Shown: positions 12,291 through 26,096 of the stretch, piece by piece
Numbering within the stretch: the stretch's first letter is position 1
Layout of the letters: each line of letters starts with the position of its first letter
Source of the DNA: Torreya grandis
Lineage: Eukaryota > Streptophyta > Pinopsida > Cupressales > Taxaceae
Length of the DNA stretch: 64,000 nt
Assembly (NCBI GenBank): GCA_037957365.1
Contig: JARHVA010002004.1
Coordinates: forward strand, 2,275,001-2,339,000
Direction of reading: 5' to 3'
The notes under the pieces: model-generated
Seen by the model: only the letters and a program-made list of their open reading frames with translations
What the model was told of the DNA's origin: nothing
Databases searched by the model: none
Program-made: the position numbers and the translations under genes

Positions 12291-12905
12291 AGAATATTCT
12301 TTCATGGATAACTTGAAGGTATCTCCTATGAGATACCTTGAATATATTACAAATCTCAATAATTATGGGCAATTTCAATATTGAGGTATCGAATAGGAGA
12401 TTCGTTTGAGGGCCTTGTAATACCTTCATGGGTAACTTGAAGGTATCTCCTAATATATATCTTGAATATATTAAAAGGACGATCAAGTTAAAATAAAGTT
12501 TAGAGTTACAACAAAGAAATTATTTAGATCCAAAACTATTAATGTACTAGGGAAAATTGTTAAATTGAATTGAGGTGAAAAGAACATGTGCATAGAAGGA
12601 CATAAAATGAATGTTATCAAAAGTATTATAAGGCCCTTCAAGTTATCAATTTATTAACCAATAGTACTTTAAATGTGTAAGAAAGTTCTACTAGGAGATA
12701 CATTCAACATCCCTTTGAATGTATGATCACACCCTTCAAAGTGTCCACTAGGAGATTCCTTTAAGGTCCTTGAAGTACACTTGTAATTACCATCGTGGTT
12801 AGCTTGAAGGTATCTCCTATGAGATGTCTTATAATAGAAACTCAATCTTTTGCATGATTGAAAGGTATCTCCTAGGAGATACCTTGAAGGTACTCGTTCA
12901 TGGGT
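12285..12905. repeat. Third cluster of the palindromic repeat family, rearranged
   Basis: Repeat pieces at 12290-12480 and 12640-12905. The palindrome is perfect at 12862-12885 (AAGGTATCTCCT plus its reverse complement). Related forms occur at 12314-12337 (aaggtatctcctatgagata) and 12806-12825. 12485-12640 is unrelated AT-rich sequence. Units here are shuffled half-units, not a regular 183-bp array. Confidence 0.8.
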
Positions 12906-13489
12906 GTTTTGAAACATATTATAAACATACTTTCCCTCATCTTTCTCTTTTGAAACAAATGTTTGTGGATTCCTTTGTGCATCAGCTTATATTGGCTAGT
13001 GCACAAAACTTATTTTTTTTGGTCATACATTATTGGTTTAAGTGTGAATTAATGTGTATATTATGAAGATTTAATAAATATTCTATATTGTAGTTTAGAA
13101 TTAAAATTTGTTGATATACATTTAATAACTACTTAATCACAAAAATATTTCATAAACTGATGCAATATGCAACATTCATTTTACAAAATATCAATTTTTA
13201 AATCATTTCAATTACTTTTCATAATTCCTTTAGGAGAAAAAAGAATCCCCATACTTAAAAGGTAGAAGAAGGCCTCACTCAAAAAGAATTTGGATAAAAG
13301 GCATAAGAAGGCCTCACTCGAAGAGAATTTGGATAGATCACCATTTAAACTACGAAAAATAAAATTAAATCCACATCATCATCTTCCATTTTATGGTGGT
13401 GACAAAATTATTCTTGTTGATTAGTATTTTAAAAAATTTAGTCTGCCAAATATGCATGCAGATATATACTTTTTTAGCACTACATCAAG
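12906..13489. other. AT-rich spacer
   Basis: Contains a short direct duplication, aaggcctcactc(a/g)aa(a/g)agaatttggat, at about 13269-13296 and 13310-13335. No coding trace recognised. Confidence 0.45.
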
Positions 13490-15870
13490 AAAAAAATCTT
13501 CTATGATTGAAATAATCATTGCCTACGATAAGGATGAACTTGAAGATGCCCTTTAATTCCAATTGGAAGTATGGAATGGAGAAGAGTGAATTCTCTTTTG
13601 ATCTACAATTAATTTCAATAAATTTAAACCCAGTAAAATAGAATTGATAAAAAATAATATTTCTCCTTCCTGTAAAACATTTGGGTTTGATTTGAATATC
13701 AATGACAAATTTCAAATGTCTGGATTGATAGATAGAGATAATTTGGTAATTAGAATAAAAAATATGTTGAAATAAAAACATGAACAAGGGGACATAACTT
13801 CTTCTACTTGCCACCATGCAAACATGTATTTAAGATACCCTATAGTCATGATAGAAAAAACATTGGAAAAAATAAGATAAACTATGGTAACATATTTATA
13901 TGAAAATTTGAAAGAGGCCATACAAATACTCACACCGTTGGACAAAAATAAGATCGAACAAAATGTTGGAATTCTTTTGTTGACATAAACGTTTGATGAG
14001 ACACATAGTGAACTCTCTACATGGTATATTCCCTCTAATAATTATGCATCAAACATTCTTATAGAGATTTATGAATTAGGGGATGCTAATATCAAAATAA
14101 GAAATTTGAATGAAAGAGGGGTGAATGATATAATTCATTCATTTGTAAAACATAATGAGGTTCCAATGAAAGATGTTTTGTTAATTCCTTTTGATCCAAA
14201 CAAACCTAAATATATTATTGAATCAAAGGATATCCTAGAAGATATGATGGAGAAAAAAATTGTAAGGTTTAAAATTGTAGATGGCCAACACATAATTATA
14301 GAATAATAGATAACTCTTTTAGAGGAGGAATACAATTCACAGTCATTGAGAAATAAATGCTCTGTTAGAAGGGAAAAATTTATGAAAACTTGTACTTCAT
14401 TTCATATTATGCATAAAATATGTAACCAATATAATGAATCCAATAAAACAATTTATAAGGATTCATTTGTAGAAAGAGTTTGATTTGCATGTGAAATTAT
14501 CAAACTAAGAGGTTATAAGAATCTTAAAAAGGGGAAGAAAAAGATATAATAAATACATGAATAAGATAGGCACTTGTTCACACAAATGAACTATTCTTCA
14601 CAACAACTGCAAGAGAGAAAATTCTTTATTTTCATGAAACAACCCATTTGGGATTATTTTGATAAGGTGTTTGATTTATTTGAAAGTGGAACTTTACTTG
14701 GTTCAGATAAACAAGATTTATATTTGATTGGTACAATAGTACTTATAAATATTCAAGGGTTTTCAAACAAACAAAAAATACAACTAGAAAATTTATTATA
14801 AAAATAGTCTTTTTTCCTATTGAAAACCCTTGGGTACAAAAATATGGATACTTGGTGAAAAAATGTGAAGTTGAAAAGTAACATATTATAAAAAAAATTG
14901 CATATTATTTTAGCAAGCATGATAAGACACTACCACCACACAAAACAATCCTGAAGAGGTAATGGGGCATTATATAGTTTATGTGAAAAGGGTTGACAAT
15001 TTGTCTATTCTAAATCAAGGTATTTCAAAAAATAAAAAAAGGCTAGGAAGAATTATCTCAAAATTCATTATGCATATTAAAAAATTGTCTACATAATGAT
15101 GGAGGTTAGTTTCTTGGGATAGATATAGAAATATTCAACTGCTATTATGGCCCCCATGTCTTTGGCCATCCATTTTAGAAGATTTTAGTGAAATATTCAT
15201 TCTTGGTCTGAATGATAATTTGATAATTATTGATCTTTTGAATCTCACTAATGTTTTTAAGGGAAGAACATCTTCATCTATTGCTTCAAGAACTAATTGA
15301 TAAATTTATTATTGGGGCCTTCAATGTATTCATCATCCACAAACTAGAACATTATTCTAGCATTCAAACCTCTCTTAAGAATATGTGTGGTGCTGATTTC
15401 CATTCCATGCAAGATACAAGTGTAATACTATTGGGTCTAGATAGTTATGGATTTGACTGAACACATATTATAGGTATCAATTTTTTTAAGGATCTCACTC
15501 ATTTTCAACTACAAAGTTTTAGCCTCTACTTAGAACAAAAAAGATTAGAAGAAGGTTTTGACATATACAAAGATGTACCAACATTTCAAATGATTGGTTT
15601 GCATAAAATAGGAATTCCATTCAAAAATGAACTAGATAAAATCACTTAGGAGAAACATATCTCTACTTTCAATGATTCGGATGCATGTGATGTTTTTGGG
15701 TATACATAGGAGATGGATTGGTGCATGCTTGTACAAAATTACAAAAAAATTTAGCTTACATTACAGAAACTATAGAAAAAATATTTTTTAATGTTCAATT
15801 TCAAAATTGTTTGATAAATTTAGATCAACCAATACAAGAACAATCACTTCAATTAGTACTAGGTGGATAA
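13490..15870 (+). pseudogene. Decayed gene with a VDGQH (ParB/DGQHR-like) motif
   Basis: Protein-like frames run over about 2.4 kb on the plus strand with several stops and shifts: near 13500 SMIEIIIAYDKDELEDAL, near 13680 KTFGFDLNINDKFQMSGLID, then an open frame at 14106-14306 with MKDVLLIPFDPNKPKYII and RFKIVDGQHIIIE. Further pieces lie at 14574-14801 (KQPIWDYFDKVFDLFESGTL) and 15251-15460, ending near 15868 with LDQPIQEQSLQL. The IVDGQH motif after a LLIPFD strand resembles ParB-like and DGQHR-type nuclease/NTPase folds, where an Arg normally follows His; here it is Ile. The family assignment is tentative; that it was once coding is better supported. Confidence 0.45.
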
Positions 15871-17509
15871 CATTTTTAATTTATTTTATAATCATGCTTT
15901 ATTTTCCAAATATAACAACTTAACAATATTTTGGTGTGTATGCTTTATTTTTTATACCTAATAGCTTAGAAATATTTTGGTGTGTATCACTAATGGCATT
16001 ACATGCCAGTGAATAAGTAATAATAATAGAAAATCATATAAATTAACATGACACATTGCAAGTTGAAGAAGGTAAGATAAGATCATGCATATTTTTTCAA
16101 TTATATAATTTTTTATTTATCAATGATTCATAATACTGACATAATATTTATTCATTTGTTTATGTCTCAATTAAAATAGCTCACAATGTAGCTCTAGAAC
16201 TTTATGTCTCCAACACAATAACCCATGACACAGTGTTGCAGGTTGGTGCCTTCATGAAAATAACACAAGGTAAAACACTACAACAAGACACATTTTTAAA
16301 ATACAAATATCAAATCAATTGATGATGAGAATATTTAGTTAGTACATTATATAATACCTTGTAGGGAATAAAGAGCCAAAGTTTCAATGAAAGAGTGCAC
16401 CTATAAAAACTATAAAAAGGCAAAAAAAAAGGTGAGAACCCCTTTCAATAAATGTGTAAGTTTATAGAATATATTAATTATCTTTATTTATTTAAACACA
16501 TTACAATTGAATTTTTTCATGGATAAGAGATTGTATAAGACAATAAAATATAGACTTACATCAGCTTGGGATTTAGAAGTGTGGGTTCATTTTATTATTG
16601 TGTATACTTGAATGTGGTTGTATTTACCCATTAAAATGGTGTTTATATTTTTAATTTACCCATTACAATGTTGTTTACATTTTTAATTTACCCAGTTTAA
16701 AATAAAACAATATGTGGTATACTATGTCTTCAATATAATAAAATTTGATGCAAACTATCCATGTGTTCTTTATCAATAAAAATAATAATAAAGTATATTC
16801 TGCTAGAAACAATTATATTGATATTGATTTAAACAATTTTTTATTTGATGTGTCTTATTGGAAGTATATGAAGGGGGTTCAACTATTAAAGTGTATATTC
16901 ATTTGAATTTAGTGATAGTCAACTACGTCTTAGAAGAGTAAATCCTATTTTGTTTATTGTGATGTGTTGGATAAACATATAAATATGTATTGGTATGTAT
17001 AAGAGCAACTGATACTTTCATTACTATAATAATATAGATGTTGGTTGATCAATGTTAAATTCCTATCAATGTCTATGAGAAATGAGGTATGGCAAAATTG
17101 TATTTTTCATAATATGATAAAGTTATGGTCAAGTTATAAGGAATCATTATGAACATTTATATACGTATGTATGTTACAAAATTGGCAATAGAAATGGTAC
17201 ATCTGTGTATAATGAGTATAGTTAAAATGTGTGTGAGCATGTAATTTTGTTTATATGTCTTTATATAAATCTTTATAAGATTTAAGAAAATGCAAAAAAA
17301 AATGAATCAAATGAAATGCATTACGTTTTTATGTTACAATAATAGTTACAAATCAAAAGCGCATCAACGACCAATCTAGTAACATGTATAATATTTTCTT
17401 AGAAAATTTCCATGTTATATTTCTTATAATATAATATTGTTAGTAAATAATTCAATTCTTTTTTAACAAATTGTAGACATTTGAAAGGAGGAGCTAAAAA
17501 TGATTTTTA
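15871..17509. other. AT-rich spacer
   Basis: A short duplicated phrase (ttggtgtgtatgctttatttt / ttggtgtgtatcacta) lies at 15931-15990, and another (ttacccattaaaatg/ttacccattacaatg) at 16624-16690. No coding sequence is supported. Confidence 0.45.
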
Positions 17510-17880
17510 AAAAACTATTGGTTTTGGGGTTGGATGACTTATTATTTGTTGTGCATGAAACAAAAGATATGCAAATGCATGATACAGTAAAAAAGGATGA
17601 TTATAAAATAGAAAATATGTCATACTACATTCAAGATCATTCCATATAAATTTTGAAGGTGGCACTATAGTCTTTTTCTCATGTTGGCATTTGGTTAATG
17701 ATAGAGGACAATCATTGGAGGATAATGATTCAAGCCATGGGTTACACAAGTTCAAATTTCATGTTTGTTTGGGGTAAATATATTCTAAGCCATACAATAT
17801 AAACATAAAGAAATTGGATGAAATTATTTCTAAAGGGACCTTTGGAGATGATTTTTCAATTGCCAACATGTTTTTTTATT
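17510..17880 (+). pseudogene. Short decayed coding stretch, unknown
   Basis: One frame stays protein-like across about 280 bp despite a TAA and a TAG: VLGLDDLLFVVHETKDMQ, then SFSHVGIWLMIEDNHWRIMI and GYTSSNFMFVWGKYILS. The Gly-Tyr...VWGK spacing is vaguely like N6-adenine methyltransferase sequences, but the match is too weak to name a family. It could belong to the VDGQH pseudogene upstream or be independent. Confidence 0.25.
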
Positions 17881-18559
17881 AATTGTAATTCTCAGAATTG
17901 TGTTACAAATAAAAAATCAAAAATGAGTTATGTTACATCAAGTAGATATATTGGAAATGGAAATTAGAAAGATGAAAAGGATTAGAGAATCAAAATGATG
18001 TCTATAATCAAATTCTTTGGAGAAAGCAAAAAATCCATGCCAGTAGTTGTGAACCAATGTTTAGAAAGATGTAAATTCACCATATTATGATACTTTCAAG
18101 TGTATTTATTGATTATAAACTATAATTCTAGTGAAAAAATTATCATCAATTTCACAAAAATCAATTCTAAATTATTTAAAATATAGTTCAATTCATTTTA
18201 AATTAATCAATTCTAACTTAGAATTACTTTGATCTAGTTAAGTGCAATTTGATTTATAGTTGAAGATTCCTTCAAAGTATCAAATTAGATCTAAGTTTCA
18301 AAGCTAATCCCCTTGCATGTGGATACTCCATTGGTTTATCTTCAAATTTCCCATGTTGATCCATTAGTATATTAACACATGCTCATGAAGATCTTCTTAA
18401 TGAACAACAAATAATTATCATTAGATATTTTATTATGTAGATGAACTAATTTCTTATTATGTTTTCATCCATAATTTGGTCAATCAAATGATTCCATGTG
18501 TCACAGCAATAGAATCTACTTCAAAGGATCAATGATTGGTTTGAAGGCCTATAAGGGTG
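17881..18559. other. AT-rich spacer
   Basis: Contains repeated attcaattct(a)aatt-type phrases at 18165-18230. No gene or known element seen. Confidence 0.4.
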
Positions 18560-19245
18560 CCACAATTCAAAATAGTCCAATCTATTTAAACTGATATGCT
18601 CCTAAATGATTTGAAATAATTAAATTTATTTGAGATATAGAAAACATATTTATGGATAAAATATTCTCTACTCCACTTTAGTGGGTGTAAGTTCAAATTA
18701 TTTAAATTATCCCAATTTAATTGAAATGATCTATACTCAAATGGTTTGAAATAGTACAATTTATTTAGAATATAAAAACATTATTTTTGGAGAAACTCCA
18801 TTTTATAGGTATAAGCCTAAATTACTCAAAATAACCCAATTTATTCAAAATTATATATGCCCAAATGCTTTGAAACAATCCAATTTATTTTGAATATAAA
18901 AAAATTATTTTTGAAGAAAATTATCTTCACTCCATTTTAGTGGGTGTAAGTCCTTATTTAAAATAACTCAATTTATTTGAAATGATCTATATACCCAAAT
19001 GGGTTGAAACACTCTAATTTATTTGGAATATAGAAACTTTATTTTTGGAGAAAATTTACTCCACTCCACTTTAGTGGGTATAAGTCCAAATTATTCAAAG
19101 TATTCCAATTCCTTTGAAATGATTTATGCCCAAATGGATTGAAACAATCTAATTTATTTGGAATATAAGAAAATTGTTTTTGAAGAAAATTTTATCCACT
19201 CCACCTTAGTATGTATAAGTCCAAATTATATGAAATAGTCTTTTA
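18560..19245. repeat. Tandem array, period about 127-135 bp, five units
   Basis: The marker gtgggtgtaagt (or ataggtataagc, atgtataagt) occurs at 18681, 18808, 18941, 19074 and about 19211. Each is preceded by tttttggagaaa..actccact and followed by a caaattat(t)(c/t)aaa phrase and ccaatttatttgaaat. Units differ by roughly 10-25 percent by eye. No long ORF crosses it. Confidence 0.88.
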
Positions 19246-21364
19246 AGTACCATACATAGGTATATCAGTGATTAAAATAACCTTATTCTAGAAAGAATTT
19301 ATAATCAGGAGCCATTGATATTAGAAAAAGGTCTTATACCATCATTCCATGAGATGCCTTTGCTTATCAATGTCTCTGTAATATTAAACCAGTTAAGTCA
19401 ACATCTACATCTTTTCAAACAAAGAAGGCTCATCAAATTAACTTTTTTAGAAGAAACTAAAATCTACTTTTTATGGAGTCTATATCAGTTATGATAGAGT
19501 AAAATAAAGATGAAAATTTTCATCTATGTGAAATTTTGTATTAAGCTACTAAATTATAACCTATCAATAATTAAGGTAAAAAAAAGAAATGGCATAAGTG
19601 ATAACGGTTGGGTCATTATAGGATATGCCTAAATTAGTCCAAGTTTTTTTTGGTTAATTAAAAATCATAAAAAAGAACGTAAATATTTACAGATTACAAG
19701 AACATTTTAGATGACTTAACTTAAAATAGTTTCAATGATGCAGCTTTTAAGAGGAAGAGATAGACATTTGACTTATCACTCCTGTGTTATCTGTAATATT
19801 GATACTTACTTCTCTGAACTGGGAAAATCCCTACAAAAATGGAAAGGGGAATTACAGTTACTATAAAAATAATTACATACAATGTCACACTAAGGATAGT
19901 CATGGCATATTATTACAATTGATAAGACAAGATTTTATGGTTTTCCCTCATATGTCCTAGTTGTTGCATTATCTTCAAGTTTTGTTGATACATAAATCAG
20001 GCCTACCTATTCCCAAATCCCCTTATGGATGGACACCCTCACCCCCTATGTTTTTCTTACAATTCTACCACTCTCCACTAATATGAAGGAAATAATAATC
20101 TTTTCACATCCTGATTTCTTATAGAAAATAGAGTTGAATTCTATCAAAAGTATTTGCAGATGACTACCCACCATGCATTCTAACAACTGTCATCCAATTT
20201 TTTTCTTCTATTACCACCCATGTGTTATAACTGAGGATTAATAGTTTTTTGAATGTGGTTTTAATTATTTCATATCAATATTGAATGCAGTTTCAGATGG
20301 GAAGAACAATGCAGCATCAGGGTCAAATGGAAAAATTTACAACCAAGTTAAATAACAACCAAAATATTCTAGGTATATTGGCAAAATAATTGTTGAGATT
20401 AGAATTTGATTCTATTTGATACCCATTTGTAACCAATTGATATGAATGGGTGGTATGCATGAGTAGGGGATTGAAAATATTAACTAATTTTTTTACCCCC
20501 TTCTCAAATTCCTAAATTATTTTTTGAAAAATCAATGCAAACATCAAAGCTTTGATGGTGCACATAGTATATCAAAGAAGACTAAGTAATGATAATGGCT
20601 AAAATGAGTGACACATTTAATAACAAGATTAGAACACAACCTATATATACTAGATAGAAATCATTAATAATTTTTAGTTTTTAGGACTTGAATTTAAATC
20701 AAAATAATAATTTGATAAATAGGTCAGAATCATAAGGGTTGAAAATATACAACTTGTCTTAATAATGGCATTGACATCAATGTTGTATAAAGACTAAAAA
20801 TAGTTGCATGGGGACTGCTCACTATTGATAGAATTGACAACATTAATTTCAAGTCATTATCCCTACCTTTCGTAATACTCATTAAAATCGCTCTTAACAA
20901 GTTAATATTTGGTCCAATTAGATCACATGAATTAATATTATTATAAACCTCTAGTCAAACAACTTACATTTGACCTTTGTTAATTATTCATATATTTATT
21001 AGCACACAAAACAAAGTGGTTCCATTAGATAATGAAGCAAAGACTAATGGCAGTTTAAATCAAAGTGAATGGTATCATTACTTCCCACTGGGACTAATAG
21101 GAAGACAATCCCAATATAAATAGTAAGAAATCAGATTTAAAAAGATAAGAGATAATGGAAAAGGTAAATTAAACTAAAGAAATTCAAAGGAATGGAAAAC
21201 AATCTACTGATCAGAAAGGATAAAAAATATATTTAAAAACCAAAATAATATGAAAGCAAAGTGAAGAAGAAATTATGAAAGAAATGATGTATTTGAATCC
21301 TATAGAAAAGTATAATGAATATCTCAAGGAAATTGTCATTCAAATTAAATGTAAGTATACTAGT
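19246..21364. other. AT-rich spacer upstream of a LINE
   Basis: No recognisable domain in any frame. A LINE 5' part (ORF1 and endonuclease N-terminus) would be expected in 19.5-21.4 kb if the element were full length, but I cannot identify it. Confidence 0.4.
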
Positions 21365-24300
21365 TTTCTTTATTTCTCTCTTACTTAGAAGGAGGTAGTC
21401 AAGGATTCTTAGATGGCATGGAAGATTTGGCCCATTTTATTTTTAAATTTAGAATCCTTGACATTGACCTAAGAGATCTTGAATTTACTGGACTAATATA
21501 AACATGGGACACACAAGTTATGTTAGGCTTGTTTCTTATTTCAATAGATTGATTTATCTCACATTACTACCTTTTATCTTTTCCAAACATTGGCTACGAT
21601 CATAATCCCCTAATCTACTAAATATGTAATTGAATGGGAAACAATCAATATCTCCTTTCGGATTCAAAAATATGTCATTGCAACACAAGGTTCTAAAATA
21701 AATAATTAAGGAATGGTGAAACCTAGAAGTCAAAAGAATTATAATGTTTTAAATTGGCAAAAAACTCAAATATCTTAAAGTGAATCTAAAGAAATAAAAC
21801 AAATAAACTTTTATAAATATTTTTTTTACAAAAACAATGAATTTATGATGATATAAGTATTTTTAGGAAGGAGATACAAATAAGTGACACATGAACCAAG
21901 ACTTATATAACAAGGAGAAAATGTTGTTTTGTGAGTTTCATTCCCTTTTAACTAAAGAGGAGACTTTTTAGAGACTAGAATCAAGAGGTATTTGGTTTAA
22001 TGAAGGGGATAGAAATACTAAATTATTTTAATTATCTACTAAAATACATAGGATTCATAATAAAATTAAGAGATTAATCAAAATGATGGTAGTTTGAACA
22101 ATGAATAGACATCATAAGTGAGGAAGATATCTTATATTTTAATAATCTTCTTATAAAATTCAATTGTAAACTTCAAATTGAAAAGGAGATTTTCAATACT
22201 ATTCATTTTAAATTGAGTTAAAATTATAATGACACTCTTATATCTCCTATTTCACATAAATAACTAAAATCTATTGTCTTCTTTATGGAATGGGATAAAG
22301 CTTCAAGAGTGGATGTATTTCCTATAGCCTTATTTCAAAAAAATTGAGATATAGTTCAGTATGATGTTACTACTATTGTATAAGAATTTATTTCTTCTAG
22401 AAAATCCGTAGATAAATTAATAATAATTTATTATTCTTAATACCTAGTAAACATGGAGATGAAGAGTTTAACAAATTTATGCCAATTAACCTATGCAATA
22501 CTCTATATAAGATATTTTCATAAATATTAACTTCTAGAATATAGAATATGCTTCCTACAATCATCTCACAATAATAGGGTGGTTTTATTATTGGAAGGAA
22601 GATCCAACATGGTATAATTATTTTTCATAAATTTATTCATTCAATATAAAAAGTAAATAAGCAAGGAATGATCCTTAAACTTGATATTAACAAAGCTTAT
22701 GATAGAGTTTCATGGAAGATTTTTGACAAGGTTTTGTAAAGATTTGGTTTTCAATGTAAATTTAGGAAGCTAATTGAGATTTCTATTTCTAACCCCATGT
22801 TCTAAGTCATGTTAAATTGTTCCATGAAGGATTTTTATCTATTTAAAGAGTATTGTGTCACTTAGATACACTCTATCTCCTTACTTTTTCATTAATATGG
22901 CTAAGATGTTAGGCATAAATTTTTCTTTGGATCTTCAAAAAGGAATCATAAGAGGTATCATGCCTTATACTAAATTTGATTATGTTTCACATCAACAATT
23001 TTTTGGTGATATGTTTATTTTAGGTGTAGCCTCTGCCAAATAAGCAAGAGAAATAAAAATATATATTTAAGAACTATGTTGATGTTCTAGGGAAAGAAAT
23101 AAATCTTGATAAAAGCTCCATATATTTTATCAATACTCCTCTTCTTAGAAAACATAAATATTCTATAATTTTGGGGTTACAAATCAAAGATTTCCCCTCT
23201 ACTTATCTTGGTATGGCTTTATTTAAATGAATAATTAGTAGTATATGTAATCTAGTCATTGATAGATTATATCATAAACTTATTATCTATAAAATTTGCA
23301 TTCTTAGTCAGACCAGTAGAATACAACTTATTAAAAGTATGCTTCATAGTATTCCTATGTATTATATTTCCATCTCTATTATGCCAAGTATGATTGGTTA
23401 TAAAATTTAAAAAATACAAAAATTATTTATTTGGATTGGGATATAGGAGAAAAATAGAATTTCCCTAGTATCATGGGATAAAGTTTGTCTCCCAAAGAGG
23501 TAAGGAGGTTTGGGGATTAGAGGATTGAAGTCAATCAATAGAGATATTATTGTAAAAATTAGAAGGACGGTTATAAAATAAAATAACCAATGGACTAAAA
23601 TACTAAAAGTCAAGTACTAGGATCATCCTCAAGCTGAAAGATTTATGTCAACTGACTTTTTGCTTGAAGGTTCATGCTTTTGGAATAGTTTAATGAGTGG
23701 TAGAGACTTTATTTGGAAAGGCATTAAATAAAATGTGAGTTTTGGGGAAAGATGTTTGTTTTAGGATGATGCTTGGATTTTAGATTCACCTTTCAACTCT
23801 ACAACTCCATAGAATAAAATTTTCAACTTGGTTGATTATATTGTATAGAATGACTCCAATAAAGGTTAGAGGCCAATCACTTGGAATTATTCCTATCGGG
23901 ATGATATTTATATTAATAATGTTCTAAATTATCTATTGAAAGATTATCACATAAAAAAATCTCATATAGACGATGAGCTAGTTTGATTTAATTGTTTGGA
24001 TGGAACTTACAATGTCAAATCATGGTATAACATAGGAATTAATGTTGATATAAATGGATTTACCTCAATTTATATTTAGGATAAGGATATTATCCTAAAG
24101 ATAAATTTCTTATTTTGGGTTGAAATTCCAATATGTTTTAAGATCTTGAATAGGTGTGCCTTATGTGTCTATGATGTGTAGTCTGATTTTCATCTCTTGA
24201 TTTCTTGCCATTTTTCCCATAATAATATATGAGTTATCATTTATAAATTTGAGGTTATTTGAGTCCATCTAGATTTTTTTTTTACTTTATAATCCAATTT

Positions 24301-25110
24301 CCCCTGTGTTTAATCAATGCCAAACTCAAAAATTATTGAAAGCTAACTATACAACATGTTTTTTGGGGATTGTGGCGGGAAAGGAATTTAAGTATTTTTC
24401 ATTAAAAAAAAAGGGATGTGTTTCTAGGGTGGCTTAAGAATAGTGGAATCAATAATTTAAAAATTAAACTCTATTAGATTTAAAAAAATGAAAGGTTTAA
24501 TGACAATGAAATCAAATCATAGAAAACTAGAACATTCTAAATAAATAGGTTGATAATTTAGATGGAATGAAGGATGATAGAATATGAGTTAAATGGGTTT
24601 TTTCATTAGCAAGGTAGTTCATGCTAAATTTTTATGGTGATTCCAAAGGAAACCCAAGGAGTATTGGAGCAGGTGGAATTTTAAAATATAATAAAGGAAA
24701 CTTTATAGCATCCTATGTGGGTAATGTTCATGTGAAAATAAATCATAATGCAAAAGTTAAATCTTATCTTTGGGGTCTCTAAGTGATTAAAGAGATGGGG
24801 AAACTAATTATTTTATAGAATGATATTCTCTTAATATAATAAGTTTTATTTGTCTAAATATCTAATAAATTTGGACTATTAAAATTATCAAATATGAATT
24901 TATATGCCTCATACTTTATTTTCAAGAAACTCATATCCAAAATGTTTATAAAGACGTAAATCAAGTGGCATAAAGGTTTGCTAACATCAAGAAATTTAAT
25001 GAATATTTTGAGAAATGGGTTGAACCACAAAATATTCCTTATATGGTTATTAATTTCATCAATGTTGAATCTAATAATTAATTCCCTTGATTACTAGGTT
25101 TTTCCTGATA
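21365..25110 (+). pseudogene. LINE (L1-type) ORF2, 5'-truncated and decayed
   Basis: Domains in order: endonuclease C-terminal part (21400-21660; FRILDIDLRDLEFTG, then ISHYYLLSFP and DHNPLI); linker with SRGIWFNEGDRNTKLF (21985-22030); reverse transcriptase, with NLCNTLYKIFS (22490), GMILKLDINKAYDRVSW (22668-22715, motif A Asp kept) and SPYFFINMAKMLG (22873); the FADD box degraded to QFFGD (22994-23011); downstream LGM...SRIQLIKSMLHSIPMYYISI (to about 23390), GGLGIRGLKSINRDI (23510) and AERFMSTDFLLEGSCFWNSL (23640-23690); zinc knuckle NRCALC...SDFHLLISC (24150-24210); RNase H start LNFYGDSKGNP (24630), where the usual first Asp is Tyr. Several frameshifts and stops; no poly(A) tail seen. Confidence 0.9.
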
Positions 25111-25123
25111 TAAGATCAGGGGG

Positions 25124-26088
25124 TGTTGGACCCCAAATATTGTCTTAGTCAGTTAGAAGAAGCATGACGTAGAAGAAGCACAATGAGGAAGATTCATGGT
25201 CTAAGATATCATGTCATGGGATTTCACAACATGAGAAGACCCATTCAGAGTAAATATGCATAATAAATGGAGAACCTAAGAATGAAGGACTCAGAATAAT
25301 AGTGAAAGAACTGGTGAGTACATGGGAAGCTGGAGACGGTTAGGGAGTGATTTGAAGGGAGGAAACAAACTATGTCAAGAATAAATATAGCATCAACTTA
25401 CTATAATATAGGGCCTCAATGATGAAGATTCAGCATCAAAGAGAGAATATAGAGGCACAAAGGCCCAAGTCCTTAGGAAAATAATGTAATCAGCCACCAT
25501 GACTCAAATTTATTCATGATTGTTGGCTATTCATTATGAGTGTGATTATTATTGTAACTACTTGGTTGGGAAAAACTAAGTATAAAAACCCTTGAATAGA
25601 ACTTTGTGATGTTGTTGATTATTATTTTTTTGATGTGATCAAGGATATTTTTGTGATATTGATATTATTGTACTCAACTAGATAATAGAGTTATATGATT
25701 GAGTTATACCATACATTTTTTATGTAACATGTGAATCAATCTTCAATATGATGAATGAAAATTGCATTATTTGAATGTTTTTTTGATTATATAAATAATA
25801 TTTTTAGTCATCTTATATGTTATTGTTTAGTTAACTAAGTTTAAGTCCATAGTTACTATGTATTTATTTTTATGGTTAATCATTGATCAAAGTGGATGCA
25901 TTTGAGCAAAATTGTATGTTAGTATACCTTTGCATATAAAAACCAATAATAATTGGTCCCTTATTTCATGCTTTAGGTGAGTGCATGAAAATCATTTTTG
26001 CATGAAATGTTAGCATGCCCACATGTTGGGTTTTAGTCACTTTGGTGTGCACCTAAGGAAAGTTATGCCTAGAAAAGTAAAACAACCC
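25124..26088 (+). mobile_element. Probable 5' LTR of a gypsy-like retroelement
   Basis: Starts TGTTGGACCCC immediately after the LINE tail and ends near 26084-26090, just ahead of a primer-binding-site-like sequence. It has a good TATA box (gtataaaaaccc) about 455 bp in. Length about 960 bp. No matching 3' LTR lies in the window, so the end is approximate and the element is incomplete. Confidence 0.55.
25580..25592 (+). promoter_or_regulatory. TATA box within the LTR
   Basis: gtataaaaaccc at 25580-25591 fits the plant TATA consensus and lies mid-LTR, where a U3/R boundary would be expected. Confidence 0.5.
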
Positions 26089-26096
26089 CAATATTT

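Noticed and set aside
13485..13945. Two overlapping minus-strand frames of 77 and 110 codons
   Set aside because: Shadows of the plus-strand VDGQH pseudogene; Phe/Ile/Tyr-rich as expected from antisense AT-rich coding DNA.
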